NCBI GenBank assembly: GCA_018813065.1
Contig: JAHJCH010000284.1
Coordinates: 1-53,503, forward strand
Source: Myxococcota bacterium
GTDB lineage: Bacteria; Myxococcota_A; Bradymonadia; UBA7976; UBA1532
Length of the DNA stretch: 53,503 nucleotides
Direction of reading: 5' to 3'
Shown one piece after another: positions 38,933 to 47,472 of the stretch. Both the position numbers and the translations under genes were made by a program. Each line of letters starts with the position of its first letter. Position 1 is the stretch's first letter. Below the pieces are notes generated by a model. That model had not been told where the DNA came from and did no database searches. It was given only the letters and a program-made list of their open reading frames with translations.

Positions 38933-41017
38933 ATGCGTGTACTCTTCCTCCTCCTCTCCACCCTCATTGGCTGCGCTGGGCGAAGCAGCGGCGAGCCCGC
39001 CGCCCAGCCTGACCAAGGGGGGTCGCCTGGCGCCGAGGGCTCATCCCTCGACTCCACCGCGCCGACGGGCAAGAAGCCTGCGGCCAAGGCGGCGGCCAAG
39101 CGCGCCGAGGATCCCCTGCGACACCGCGCGGATCTCCCCCCTGAGCGCCGCGTGATCGTCGTCGTCGAGGGCGAGGAGCGCGCCGTAGACATCGACGCCG
39201 CGCGCGCCGCAGGCTACACCCTCATCGACTTCAGCGATGCGTGGTCGCCGTACATCTTCCACACCTTTAGCGATGCGGTGGACGAGGACGGCGCGCCACA
39301 GCAGAACCGCTATCAATCAACCTATCGCTGCTTGGCCGATGATCACTGCGACAGCGACGGCGTGCCTTTGGAGGAGGGGGAGAAGAACTACCTTGAGGTC
39401 TTCGGCATCCCGCCCAGTATGTCGGTGATCCGCGCCCGCTTCGTCGAGGATGACGCCAAAACCTGCTATGAAGGCGTTGACTTTGAGCTGATCGCCAAGA
39501 TGAAGGGCTTTGAGTACCGTGAGCGCACGCTGCGCAAGCGAGAGAAGGCGGCGCGCGCGCTCAAGAAGCAGCTCGACGCCGAGAAAAAGAAGGCCAAGGT
39601 CAAGAGCTTCGAGGCCCTCATCGCCAAGAAGCCCGATCTCGCCTCAGTCGTGGATGAATATCAAGATTTAACCTTGCAAGGGCGCGTGTTGACCCAGGTC
39701 GAGGCGCGTATGAGCTGTGATGGGCACCTGCACAAGCGATATCACCATAAGAGCGGCAAGCTCGATCATGGTCTGCGCCTCGCGGTGCGTCGTTTCCAAC
39801 GCAAGCACATGATCTATGAGCACACAAACCTGCGAAAGAAGACCCTGCGTTGGCTGGCGCGCCCCCCCGTCGATCTTAACTTTGAGTCATTCAAGCGCGC
39901 CTTCACCGAGCGCGTGATCGCGGCGACGGGCATCTTGGAGGACGGGACCACCGGGGAGGTGAAGTGGAAGGACAAGGCCGGGCATGAGCATGTGGTGCGT
40001 GATCTGGTCACGGAGTTCACCGAGGCGGCGCTGGCGAGCATCCAGATGGACACGCCGCAAAAGGCGCTGGCCTTCTTCAAGCGCTATGATGACGCGGCCT
40101 TTGAGCACCTCCAGATCGGCGTAAAGCTCCCAGCCCTCCCCGAATACTACTCGAAGAAGATGCCATTATTTATCCATGTTGACCGAGGAGATGTCTGGTA
40201 TGATGCCCCTTGGGATGAAAATGGCAAAGAGTTGAACCAGCCACGGCGAAATTTGCCTAAGTTAATGCTTTATACGCGATATTTAGACCAAAATATCCGA
40301 CTTGTGCGTTTTAAAACCACAATTGGCGGATGGCGCGAAGAATTAGCGCCAAATGGCTATACTTACTTTAAATACAAGGGCTCAGATGTAGGTTCTAGGG
40401 TGATTCGTAAGATCATCGCCGGTCCAACCTGGGTGCCACCCAAGACAACCCCGCTTAAGAGCCTCGCCAAGCGCCGCTATGTCAACGGCAAGACGCAGGG
40501 CGTGGTCAACTATGATGAGCTGGGGCCGGGCTATCTCTCGGCCTATGGGCTGGTGGCGGGCTACTTTGTCATCCCCCGCGACGATGAGCGCGATCATGAT
40601 CGTGGCATCCGCGCCCACGGCTCCTCCGATTACATGTCGATCCTCAGCTCGCGGCGCTTCTCTCACGGCTGCCACCGGCTGATGAACCACAAGGCGGTGC
40701 GGCTCTACGGCTTTATCCTCAGCCATCACGGCGGCGTCTCGGTGGAGGGCGAGCAGATGATCAACCACCACCGTCAGTTCCTCTACAAAGACCAAGTCTA
40801 TGAGATCCGCCTCCCCTCCCGAGGCTTCCAGTTCAAGCTGACGCCGCCGCTGCCTGTGGAGGTCTTTGAGGGCAAGATCAAAGGCACGGCCCAGGAGCCC
40901 ATCAAGGGCTTTATCAAGATCCCGGGCAAGGCTTACCCCGACAGCGATCCCCACAAGCGTCCAGGCGAAGAGGACAACGAGGCGGAGGGGACGCCGACCT
41001 TGGAGAACACGCAATGA
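38933..41017 (+). CDS. L,D-transpeptidase (YkuD) lipoprotein
   Basis: The product has 694 aa. The lipobox L-I-G-C lies within the first 15 residues, followed by an A/K/P-rich spacer. There is a peptidoglycan-binding-like segment (H-G-L-R-L-A-V-R-R-F-Q-R-K-H) near 285, and a YkuD catalytic domain whose motif is H-G-S-S-D-Y then S-H-G-C-H-R-L with catalytic Cys580. YkuD enzymes cross-link peptidoglycan or attach proteins to it; the His before R-L replaces the more common Ile/Val. The long middle part (about 90-270) is charged and coiled-coil-like. It starts three bases after the sulfatase-like gene with AGGTGA upstream, and overlaps the next gene by four bases. Bases 40140-40400 are AT-rich. 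Confidence 0.85.
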   Translation: MRVLFLLLSTLIGCAGRSSGEPAAQPDQGGSPGAEGSSLDSTAPTGKKPAAKAAAKRAEDPLRHRADLPPERRVIVVVEGEERAVDIDAARAAGYTLIDFSDAWSPYIFHTFSDAVDEDGAPQQNRYQSTYRCLADDHCDSDGVPLEEGEKNYLEVFGIPPSMSVIRARFVEDDAKTCYEGVDFELIAKMKGFEYRERTLRKREKAARALKKQLDAEKKKAKVKSFEALIAKKPDLASVVDEYQDLTLQGRVLTQVEARMSCDGHLHKRYHHKSGKLDHGLRLAVRRFQRKHMIYEHTNLRKKTLRWLARPPVDLNFESFKRAFTERVIAATGILEDGTTGEVKWKDKAGHEHVVRDLVTEFTEAALASIQMDTPQKALAFFKRYDDAAFEHLQIGVKLPALPEYYSKKMPLFIHVDRGDVWYDAPWDENGKELNQPRRNLPKLMLYTRYLDQNIRLVRFKTTIGGWREELAPNGYTYFKYKGSDVGSRVIRKIIAGPTWVPPKTTPLKSLAKRRYVNGKTQGVVNYDELGPGYLSAYGLVAGYFVIPRDDERDHDRGIRAHGSSDYMSILSSRRFSHGCHRLMNHKAVRLYGFILSHHGGVSVEGEQMINHHRQFLYKDQVYEIRLPSRGFQFKLTPPLPVEVFEGKIKGTAQEPIKGFIKIPGKAYPDSDPHKRPGEEDNEAEGTPTLENTQ

Positions 41018-41433
41018 GGTGGACCTTGATCCTCGCCCTCCTGGGAGGGCTCTACGCCTTAGCCGCGCTGGCCGCGCCGTCGAAGCTCATCGAGTACAAG
41101 AAGAAGGGCTTTACGGGGGAGTTGGTGGAGATCACGGTGCAGGCCTCGCCCAACGTCAAGGCGCACGTCTATCACGGCCGCCAGCATATTGGGCTGACGC
41201 CGCTGCGCTTTCAGTGGCCCAAGGACAGCGGGCCGCTGGATCTCGTGGTCAAGCGCAATGGCTATATCACCGTCAACACGCGCGCCTACACCTACCGCAA
41301 TGAGCGGCTGGTGGTGGAGCTGACCAAGGAGGAGAACGCCAAGACCTTGTTTGGCTACAAAGAGAAGCTCCCACCCGACGGCGGCGTAGACGCGGCCCCC
41401 AGCGAAGAAGACGCCCCCCCCGCCGCGCCCTAA
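41014..41433 (+). CDS. Secreted PEGA-like small protein
   Basis: The product has 139 aa: signal peptide 1-21 (L-A-L-L-G-G-L-Y-A-L-A-A-L-A-A), then one beta-sandwich unit resembling a PEGA domain (V-Q-A-S-P-N-V-K-A-H-V-Y-H-G, L-G-x-T-P-L-like I-G-L-T-P-L-R-F, L-V-V-K-R-N-G-Y), then an acidic, proline-rich tail. PEGA domains are found on bacterial surface proteins and sometimes near peptidoglycan enzymes. The ATGA overlap couples it to the L,D-transpeptidase, so it may modulate or be anchored by that enzyme. Confidence 0.7.
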   Translation: MRWTLILALLGGLYALAALAAPSKLIEYKKKGFTGELVEITVQASPNVKAHVYHGRQHIGLTPLRFQWPKDSGPLDLVVKRNGYITVNTRAYTYRNERLVVELTKEENAKTLFGYKEKLPPDGGVDAAPSEEDAPPAAP

Positions 41434-41526
41434 CCTCGACCCACCAACAATCTCGACCCATTGAATCGGCATTGGCAACCGCCCCGCTTTTTGAGAGTCT
41501 CAACCTCCACGAACAGGAGAGAGACG

Positions 41527-42459
41527 ATGGCGATCGCGAAGGACATCACCGCCTTGATCGGGGGGACCCCGCTGGTGCGCATCAACCGCCTCGCCGAGGG
41601 GCTGCCGGGCGAGATCGTCGCCAAGCTGGAGAGCTTTAACCCGGCCAGCAGCGTCAAGGATCGCCTGGCCCTGGGCATGATCAACGCCGCTGAGCGCGCG
41701 GGGCTGATCAAGCCGGGGGAGAGCACCTTGGTGGAGGCGACCTCGGGCAACACGGGGATTGGCTTGGCCATGATCGCCGCCGCGCGCGGCTACAAGCTCA
41801 TCCTGACCATGCCTGAGAGCATGTCCTTAGAGCGGCGAGCGGTGCTCAAGGCCTACGGCGCGACGCTGGCCTTGACCCCGGCGGCGGGGGGCATGAAGGG
41901 CGCGGTGGCCGAGGCGGAGCGCCTGGGGGCGAGCCTGGAGGGGGCCTACTTGCTGCGCCAGTTTGACAACCCGGCCAACCCGCAGATCCACCGCGAGACG
42001 ACGGCGGAGGAGATCTGGCAAGACACCGAGGGGATCGTGGATGTCTTGGTGGCGGGGGTCGGCACGGGCGGGACGATCACGGGCACGGGTGAGGCGCTCA
42101 AGGCGCACAACCCCGCGCTGAGGGTCATCGCCGTTGAGCCCGCCGAGAGCCCCGTGCTCTCGGGGGGGGCGCCGGGCGGCCATCGGATTCAGGGCATCGG
42201 CGCGGGCTTTATCCCCAGCGTCCTCAACCGCGAGATCATCGACGAGGTGCTCCAGATCAGCGCCGACGAGGCGGAGGCGTGGGCGCGGCGGCTGGCCCAA
42301 GAGGAGGGGCTCTTCGTGGGCGTCTCCTGCGGCGCGGCCTTCGCCGCCGCGCGTCAGATCGCCGCCCGTGAGGGGATGGCGGGGCGGCGGATCGTGGTCA
42401 TCTTCCCAGACTTCGGCGAGCGCTACCTCAGCTCACCGGTCTTCGCCCAGCCGGCTTGA
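41527..42459 (+). CDS. cysK: Cysteine synthase family enzyme, first of three
   Basis: The product has 310 aa from the ATG at 41527 (AGGAGAGAGAC upstream). The PLP-binding lysine lies in S-S-V-K-D-R, the phosphate loop is G-T-G-G-T-I and the substrate loop T-S-G-N-T-G. It follows the O-acetylserine sulfhydrylase pattern ([10 protein letters not shown] at the start). Such enzymes make cysteine from O-acetylserine and sulfide. The next gene begins inside its stop codon. Whether this copy is CysK or CysM (thiosulfate-using) cannot be decided by eye. Confidence 0.9.
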   Translation: MAIAKDITALIGGTPLVRINRLAEGLPGEIVAKLESFNPASSVKDRLALGMINAAERAGLIKPGESTLVEATSGNTGIGLAMIAAARGYKLILTMPESMSLERRAVLKAYGATLALTPAAGGMKGAVAEAERLGASLEGAYLLRQFDNPANPQIHRETTAEEIWQDTEGIVDVLVAGVGTGGTITGTGEALKAHNPALRVIAVEPAESPVLSGGAPGGHRIQGIGAGFIPSVLNREIIDEVLQISADEAEAWARRLAQEEGLFVGVSCGAAFAAARQIAAREGMAGRRIVVIFPDFGERYLSSPVFAQPA

Positions 42460-43385
42460 GGCGGCGAGGGATCGCGCCGGACATCACGGCGCTCATTGGT
42501 CACACGCCCATGATCCAGATCAACCGGATCACCGCAGGGATCGGCGCGCAGATCTACGCCAAGCTGGAGCGGTTCAACCCCAACCAGTCCATCAAGGAGC
42601 GGGTGGCCTTAGGGATGATCGAGGCCGCCGAGCGCGCGGATCAGATCAAGCCTGGCGAGACGACGCTGATCGAGGCGACCTCGGGGAACACGGGGATCGG
42701 GCTGGCCTTGATCGCCGCCGCGCGTGGCTACCGCTTGATCATCGTCATGCCAGACTCCGCCTCCCTTGAGCGGCGGGCGATCCTGCGCGCCCACGGCGCC
42801 GAGGTGCGGCTGACGCCCGCCGTGGAGGGCATGACGGGGGCCGTCGCGCGCGCCAAGGCGCTCGTCGCTGCGGGGCCGGGGCGCTTTAGCTGTATGCAGT
42901 TTGACAACCCCGCCAACCCCGCCGCCCATGCTCAGACCGCCGACGAGATATGGGAGAGCATGGAGGGGCGCGTTGATGCCTTTGTCGCCGCGGTGGGCAC
43001 CGGCGGGACCATGACGGGCGTGGGGCGGCGCCTACGGGCGCTGAACCCGCGCGTGCGGCTGATCGCCCTAGAGCCCGCTGAGAGCCCGGTGCTCTCAGGC
43101 GGCCCAGCGGCGCCTCACCCGATCCAAGGCATGGGGGCGGGCTTTATCTCAGCGATCATGGACCGCCAGCAGCTGGATGAGATCTTGGCCGTCAGCGGCG
43201 CCGAGGCGCTGGAGATGACGCGGCGGCTGGCCCGCGAGGAGGGGCTCTTGATGGGCATCTCCAGCGGCGCGGCCTTAGCGGGGGCGATCAAGGTGGCGGC
43301 GCGCTTGGCGGCGGACAAGCGCGTGGCCACGATCTTCCCCGACGCGGGGGATCGCTACCTCAGCGGCGCGCCCTTTGGCGCCTGA
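42456..43385 (+). CDS. Cysteine synthase family enzyme, second of three
   Basis: The product has 309 aa. The start is TTG at 42456, overlapping the previous stop (TTGA), with GGCGGCGAGGG-like purines after rather than before it, so translation probably depends on coupling. The PLP lysine lies in Q-S-I-K-E-R, where the usual D is E; T-S-G-N-T-G and G-T-G-G-T-M are intact. [10 protein letters not shown] is the family start. About half of its residues appear to match the first copy. It may have a different sulfur donor or acceptor, for example O-phosphoserine. It converges with the third copy. Confidence 0.88.
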   Translation: MRRRGIAPDITALIGHTPMIQINRITAGIGAQIYAKLERFNPNQSIKERVALGMIEAAERADQIKPGETTLIEATSGNTGIGLALIAAARGYRLIIVMPDSASLERRAILRAHGAEVRLTPAVEGMTGAVARAKALVAAGPGRFSCMQFDNPANPAAHAQTADEIWESMEGRVDAFVAAVGTGGTMTGVGRRLRALNPRVRLIALEPAESPVLSGGPAAPHPIQGMGAGFISAIMDRQQLDEILAVSGAEALEMTRRLAREEGLLMGISSGAALAGAIKVAARLAADKRVATIFPDAGDRYLSGAPFGA

Positions 43386-43391
43386 TGGACC

Positions 43392-44315
43392 TCAATCAAA
43401 GAGCCCGGCGCTGAGATAACGCTCGCCGAAGTCTGGCAAGATGACGACGACCCGCCCGCCCTCCAGCTCGGGGCGGGCGGCGACGGCCAAGGCCGCGCAG
43501 ATCGCCGCGCCGCTGGAGATCCCCATAAAGAGGCCCTCCTCGCGAGCCAGCCGCCGCGTGAGATCCGTCGCCGTGGGGCCGTCCACGGTCAAGACCTCAT
43601 CGATCAGCGCGCGATCCATGATCTTGGGCATAAACCCAGGGCCGATGCCCTGGATGGGGTGTGGCCCGCCGACGCCCCCGGAGAGCACCGGGCTCTCGGC
43701 GGGCTCCACAGCGACGACGTGAAGTTGAGGCAGGCGCGGCTTTAAGGCGCGGCTGATGCCCACCAAGGTCCCCCCGGTGCCGACGCCCGCGATGAGCGCG
43801 TCGAGCCGCCCATCCGTGTCTGCCCAGATCTCCTCAGCGGTGGTGTCTTGATGTGTCTGCGGGTTGGCGGGGTTATCGAACTGCCTTGGGATAAAGGCGT
43901 TGGGGAGATGACGGGCGAGGCGCTCAGCCTCGACGACCGCGCCGGGCATCCCCCGATGGGCGGGCGTCAGCACCAAGCGCGCCCCGTAGGCGCTGAGCAC
44001 CGCGCGGCGCTCCTTGGACATATCCTCGGGCATGGTCAAGATCAGCTCATAGCCCTTGGCGGCGGCGACCATGGCCAAGCCGATCCCCGTGTTCCCCGAG
44101 GTGGCCTCGATCAAGGTGCTCACCCCAGGCTGGATTTGCCCCGCGCGCTCAGCGGCGTCGATCATGCCCAAAGCCAGGCGATCCTTAACGCTGCCGGTGG
44201 GGTTAAAGCGCTCAAGTTTCGCCAACACCTCCGCGCGCAGCCCGCGCGCCAACGCGTTGATCCGCACCAGGGGGGTGTGGCCGATTAACGCCGTGATATC
44301 TTGAGCGATCTTCAC
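43392..44315 (-). CDS. Cysteine synthase family enzyme, third of three
   Basis: The product has 307 aa on the opposite strand, ending six bases from the end of the second copy. The PLP lysine lies in T-G-S-V-K-D-R, with T-S-G-N-T-G and G-T-G-G-T-L present, and I-G-H-T-P-L-V-R-I-N at the start. It is at least as close to the first copy as to the second by eye. It has its own promoter region (44316-44403) rather than being part of the first operon. Local duplication followed by inversion is the simplest history. Confidence 0.9.
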   Translation of the reverse strand: MKIAQDITALIGHTPLVRINALARGLRAEVLAKLERFNPTGSVKDRLALGMIDAAERAGQIQPGVSTLIEATSGNTGIGLAMVAAAKGYELILTMPEDMSKERRAVLSAYGARLVLTPAHRGMPGAVVEAERLARHLPNAFIPRQFDNPANPQTHQDTTAEEIWADTDGRLDALIAGVGTGGTLVGISRALKPRLPQLHVVAVEPAESPVLSGGVGGPHPIQGIGPGFMPKIMDRALIDEVLTVDGPTATDLTRRLAREEGLFMGISSGAAICAALAVAARPELEGGRVVVILPDFGERYLSAGLFD

Positions 44316-44403
44316 TTAAACGCCTCCCGTCAGGTGTGATTTGTATCTCTCGGGGCGGGGTATCGGCGTTTGAGGCGGGGGGCTTAAACAGGGAGTGCTG
44401 AGC

Positions 44404-45486
44404 TTACTGATTCCAGTGATAAACCTCGTAGCGACCGACGCCCTTGAAGGTCTTATCCATGCCGGGGCCCTTTACCTGAAGGAGATAATCGCTGTCATAC
44501 TCATAGAGCATGGGCTTGCTATAACGCTTAGCGACCATCTTGACAGCGGCGTTCATCCCCGATAGCAAATTTTTGCGCTGCCTGAGCTTCTTCTTCGTGA
44601 TCGCGCCCCTGAACTTGATATTTTTATTGTCACTGTCAACGCCAATGACTTGGAATGACTCCGGCACTTGATACTTGTTCTCATGTTTTGCATCAGTAAA
44701 GACCTCAGTTGGCTTCATATTGTAATCAAACGACTCAACCAAGAGCTTATCGCCTTCAGTGATAATCAGATAAGCGATGCGCTCTTTACCATAGGTGCTG
44801 GTGGCGCCGATCTCCCGCATATAAAAGGTCTGTTGACCTTCAATCCCCCTGAAGCTCAGGTTCCATCGATTCTGCTCATAGACGGCCAGCTCACTCCAAG
44901 TGTGGCTGCCGTAGCCGATCCCGGGCTCCAAGGTCTTCCAATCGCCGCCCATCTTATAGCGTCCTTCGACCTTCATCAGCGGGAAAATTGTAAAATCGCT
45001 CGCTTTACGGTCTTTACCATATTGAATCTGACCATTTTGCGGGCGCCAAGCGTTCGCGATGGGTGTAAATGTAAACTCAAGCTCATTCTTACCGCCCTTT
45101 GCGGTCATCACCAGCTTCTCGGGCTCACCGGACAGGCTGGCGGGGCCTGCCTTAATCTGGAAAGGGTCTTTCTTAAAAGACCACTCATCATCGCTCAGCT
45201 CTTTGCGCCAAGTGAACTTCTCATTGTCGATGGTCAGGCGGCCCTTGGCCTCCATCTTATGATCGCCGAGGCCCAGGTTGCTGATGGTCAACGAGAAGTA
45301 GAAGCTGCCGCGCGCGCCAAAGTCGGCGTCGAAGGTGTACTTCTCGCCGTAGCCTTCGCCCTCCTTGAGGTTGGGGAAGAGGTGCTTGGTCTGCACCACG
45401 CTGCGCCCCCCCTGGAAGGCGCGGATGGGCTCAGCGGCCTGCGCGATCGAGAGCGAGAGGAGCAGGAGGATGGGTGTAATTTTCAC
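44404..45486 (-). CDS. Secreted lipocalin-like protein (Svf1/CrtC-AttH type)
   Basis: The product has 360 aa with a GTG start at 45486 (AGAGGT seven bases upstream) and a signal peptide (I-L-L-L-L-S-L-S-I-A-Q-A-A). The mature part is a two-domain beta barrel in which G-E-K-Y-T-F-D-A-D-F-G-A-R-G, R-L-T-I-D-N-E-K-F-T-W and G-I-G-Y-G-S-H-T-W-S-E-L fit the Svf1/CrtC-like lipocalin superfamily. Members include carotenoid hydratases and stress-survival proteins. A ligand cannot be predicted. It is divergent from the next gene. Confidence 0.65.
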   Translation of the reverse strand: MKITPILLLLSLSIAQAAEPIRAFQGGRSVVQTKHLFPNLKEGEGYGEKYTFDADFGARGSFYFSLTISNLGLGDHKMEAKGRLTIDNEKFTWRKELSDDEWSFKKDPFQIKAGPASLSGEPEKLVMTAKGGKNELEFTFTPIANAWRPQNGQIQYGKDRKASDFTIFPLMKVEGRYKMGGDWKTLEPGIGYGSHTWSELAVYEQNRWNLSFRGIEGQQTFYMREIGATSTYGKERIAYLIITEGDKLLVESFDYNMKPTEVFTDAKHENKYQVPESFQVIGVDSDNKNIKFRGAITKKKLRQRKNLLSGMNAAVKMVAKRYSKPMLYEYDSDYLLQVKGPGMDKTFKGVGRYEVYHWNQ

Positions 45487-45699
45487 GAGTTGTACCTCTG
45501 GGTTCCTTTGGAGGCGCCCCCCGACGAGGAGAGGCTGACCCCATTCAACGTTGATCTTCTGCGCCTCGGCGCCCTTGATCGGCTGCTATGTTGAAGCCCT
45601 CGGCGAGTTTTGCCAAGGGCGCCGCTTGAGGCGCGCCCGCCAAGACCCGAAATCGACCCGCAGTTGGGCTAGAATCCTCACCCACACAAGGAGCACGCC

Positions 45700-46482
45700 A
45701 TGCGCCCAAGACAATCACGCCTCTACAGCGCCCTCTTGCTCAGCGCCCTCTCGCTCAACCCCGCGCCCGCCTCGGCCAGCGCGCTCAGCGCCGCCAGCCC
45801 GCTCAGCTTGGAGATCTTGGAGAGCAGCGAGCGCATCTTCAAGCGCATCGGCGCTGTCCTCGACATCGCAAGCAAGCTCGTCGCGCTCTATGAAACTTAT
45901 CAATCGATTCGTTTCTCCGATCAAGCACTCTTGAGCCGGTTTGATATTTATTTCAATGAGGTTGCGCGATTTAATCCGCAGGAAAATATGGATAACTTCG
46001 AGCCAAAATGGCTCAAAAACAGCAAATTTAGATGCAAAACATTTAAAGAAATCAATAAAAACAATATGAAAATTCGTTATTTCATTGATTCTGATTTAGT
46101 TATAGGTGAACAAATTTTTAAACAGATCGATTTGGTTAATCTCGTAGTGAGCCAAGAAAATAAATTCTTTTTCGACTATATGGCAAATATACAATACAAA
46201 ATATACAAAAGAAGCAACTTAAAGTTTGAAGAAAACCGTAAAGTTTGCAAACTATTAGAGGAATATCGAGTTTCTAAATTAAATAATTTATCTAAAGATG
46301 AATCGACTGAAACCATCTACCAAGAAATTGAGTCAAGCCTAAAATTATCGATAAAAGAGAGGAATTGTTACCCGATTTATCAAGTTTCAAGAGATAAATT
46401 TTTTATCATGGGTAAAAATGGTGAAATTTCATCCTATTGCGAAGCGCAAACACGCGAAAACGGCTTAAACGACACGCCCTAA
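45700..46482 (+). CDS. Secreted protein of unknown function with GC-rich head and AT-rich body
   Basis: The product has 260 aa. A signal peptide (A-L-L-L-S-A-L-S-L-N-P-A-P-A-S-A) is preceded by AAGGAG, and a TAGAAT (45670-45675) is a possible -10 box. The first 65 codons are GC-rich. From about 45890 the gene changes abruptly to AT-rich codons and K/N/I/F-rich protein (N-K-N-N-M-K-I-R-Y-F-I). The mature protein is mostly helical with no known domain. The stop overlaps that of the convergent barrel gene by three bases. A fusion of a native signal peptide to acquired sequence, or the general intragenic AT pattern of this genome, could explain the change. Confidence 0.6.
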   Translation: MRPRQSRLYSALLLSALSLNPAPASASALSAASPLSLEILESSERIFKRIGAVLDIASKLVALYETYQSIRFSDQALLSRFDIYFNEVARFNPQENMDNFEPKWLKNSKFRCKTFKEINKNNMKIRYFIDSDLVIGEQIFKQIDLVNLVVSQENKFFFDYMANIQYKIYKRSNLKFEENRKVCKLLEEYRVSKLNNLSKDESTETIYQEIESSLKLSIKERNCYPIYQVSRDKFFIMGKNGEISSYCEAQTRENGLNDTP

Positions 46483-47078
46483 AGCCTTAAAAAAGCCCGC
46501 AGGCCCAAGGTCAAACGCCAGCGGCCCAGCTCCTCCGCACCAGAGTCCAGCTGCGCGCGCTCAAAGGGGATCTGCACGTCGAGGTGCCCCTCCACGCCGC
46601 AGTGAGCGCAGAGGTCATAGCTGAGGCTGAGCCGCTGCATGATCCACAGGCCGCCGCGCTGATCAGGGGCGTCGAGGTCCACGCCAGCGGGCTCAACGCA
46701 GAGGCCATAGAGGACGCCCGCGTCGAGCTGCGTGGTGAGGTGATCGAGGCGCGAGGCGATCCCCAGCCCACCGCCCGCGTCGGCGCCGGAGATGACATCC
46801 AAGCTGAGGAGAGGGCGGAGGTGGCCGATAAAGAAGCCGTGGGTGAAGAGGCCCCTGCGCGCGTCGGCGGCCACGCGCAGCTTGGCCCCCAGCAGCGGCG
46901 CCGCCTCCCAAAAGACCCCCTCCGCCTCCACCGCCAGCCAAGGGAGCAAGCCCAGGCGGGCCTCCACCGCCGGGGCGCCGCGCTCTACACCCAGGCCCAG
47001 CGCCAAGCGCGCCGCGCCCGGAGAGGCGACGTGATCAGGGAGCTGGATGGCCGCCAGCAGGAGCAGCAGGCTGAGCAT
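46479..47078 (-). CDS. Small outer-membrane-type barrel protein, last gene of the M48 operon
   Basis: The product has 199 aa from the ATG at 47078 (GGGGGG upstream). The longer frame adds 54 arginine-rich residues and is rejected. A signal peptide (L-S-L-L-L-L-L-A-A) is followed by alternating strands (L-A-L-G-L-G-V-E-R, L-L-G-A-K-L-R-V-A-A-D), and it ends L-G-L-R-A-F-L-R-L. An eight-stranded barrel is plausible. Its 5' end lies 44 bases inside the upstream lipoprotein gene. Confidence 0.55.
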   Translation of the reverse strand: MLSLLLLLAAIQLPDHVASPGAARLALGLGVERGAPAVEARLGLLPWLAVEAEGVFWEAAPLLGAKLRVAADARRGLFTHGFFIGHLRPLLSLDVISGADAGGGLGIASRLDHLTTQLDAGVLYGLCVEPAGVDLDAPDQRGGLWIMQRLSLSYDLCAHCGVEGHLDVQIPFERAQLDSGAEELGRWRLTLGLRAFLRL

Positions 47079-47472
47079 CTCGCCCCCCGTGGGTGGTCTT
47101 GAGCAGCAGCGCGCCGACCAAGGCCGCCGCGCCAAAGAGCGCCGCCGCGCCGGAGGCGTCCGCCCGCAGCCGCGCCTCATAGCGGCTCCCCTCGCCGCGC
47201 TCGCGCAGCTGCTCAAAGATCGCCGCCGCGCCGCCCTCATCGCCTTGGGCGCTCATATCCACGGCGCGGCGGTAGAGCCCACGCGCCACAGGATCAGGCT
47301 CAACCCCGCGCGCCCGCGCCCAGCGCCCCAGGGCGGCGGCGTGGGCGGCCTCCTCGGGCGCGGCGGCGCTCGCTGACGCGTCGGGCTGGCCTTGAGGGGC
47401 CTCTTGAGGGGGCTTGGTCGAGACGCAGCCAAGGGCGGCGAGGGCGATAAGGTGCAGCGGCCTCCAGCTCAT
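47035..47472 (-). CDS. Lipoprotein with a C-terminal membrane helix
   Basis: The product has 145 aa with a lipobox L-A-A-L-G-C at the N-terminus. A helical, TPR-like middle part (A-L-G-R-W-A-R-A-R-G-V, R-R-A-V-D-M-S-A-Q-G-D-E-G-G) is followed by a hydrophobic segment (A-A-L-F-G-A-A-A-L-V-G-A-L-L-L) near the end. The start overlaps the stop of the upstream gene in an ATGA. It is the third gene of the minus-strand operon. Function is unknown. Confidence 0.6.
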   Translation of the reverse strand: MSWRPLHLIALAALGCVSTKPPQEAPQGQPDASASAAAPEEAAHAAALGRWARARGVEPDPVARGLYRRAVDMSAQGDEGGAAAIFEQLRERGEGSRYEARLRADASGAAALFGAAALVGALLLKTTHGGRDAQPAAPAGGHPAP

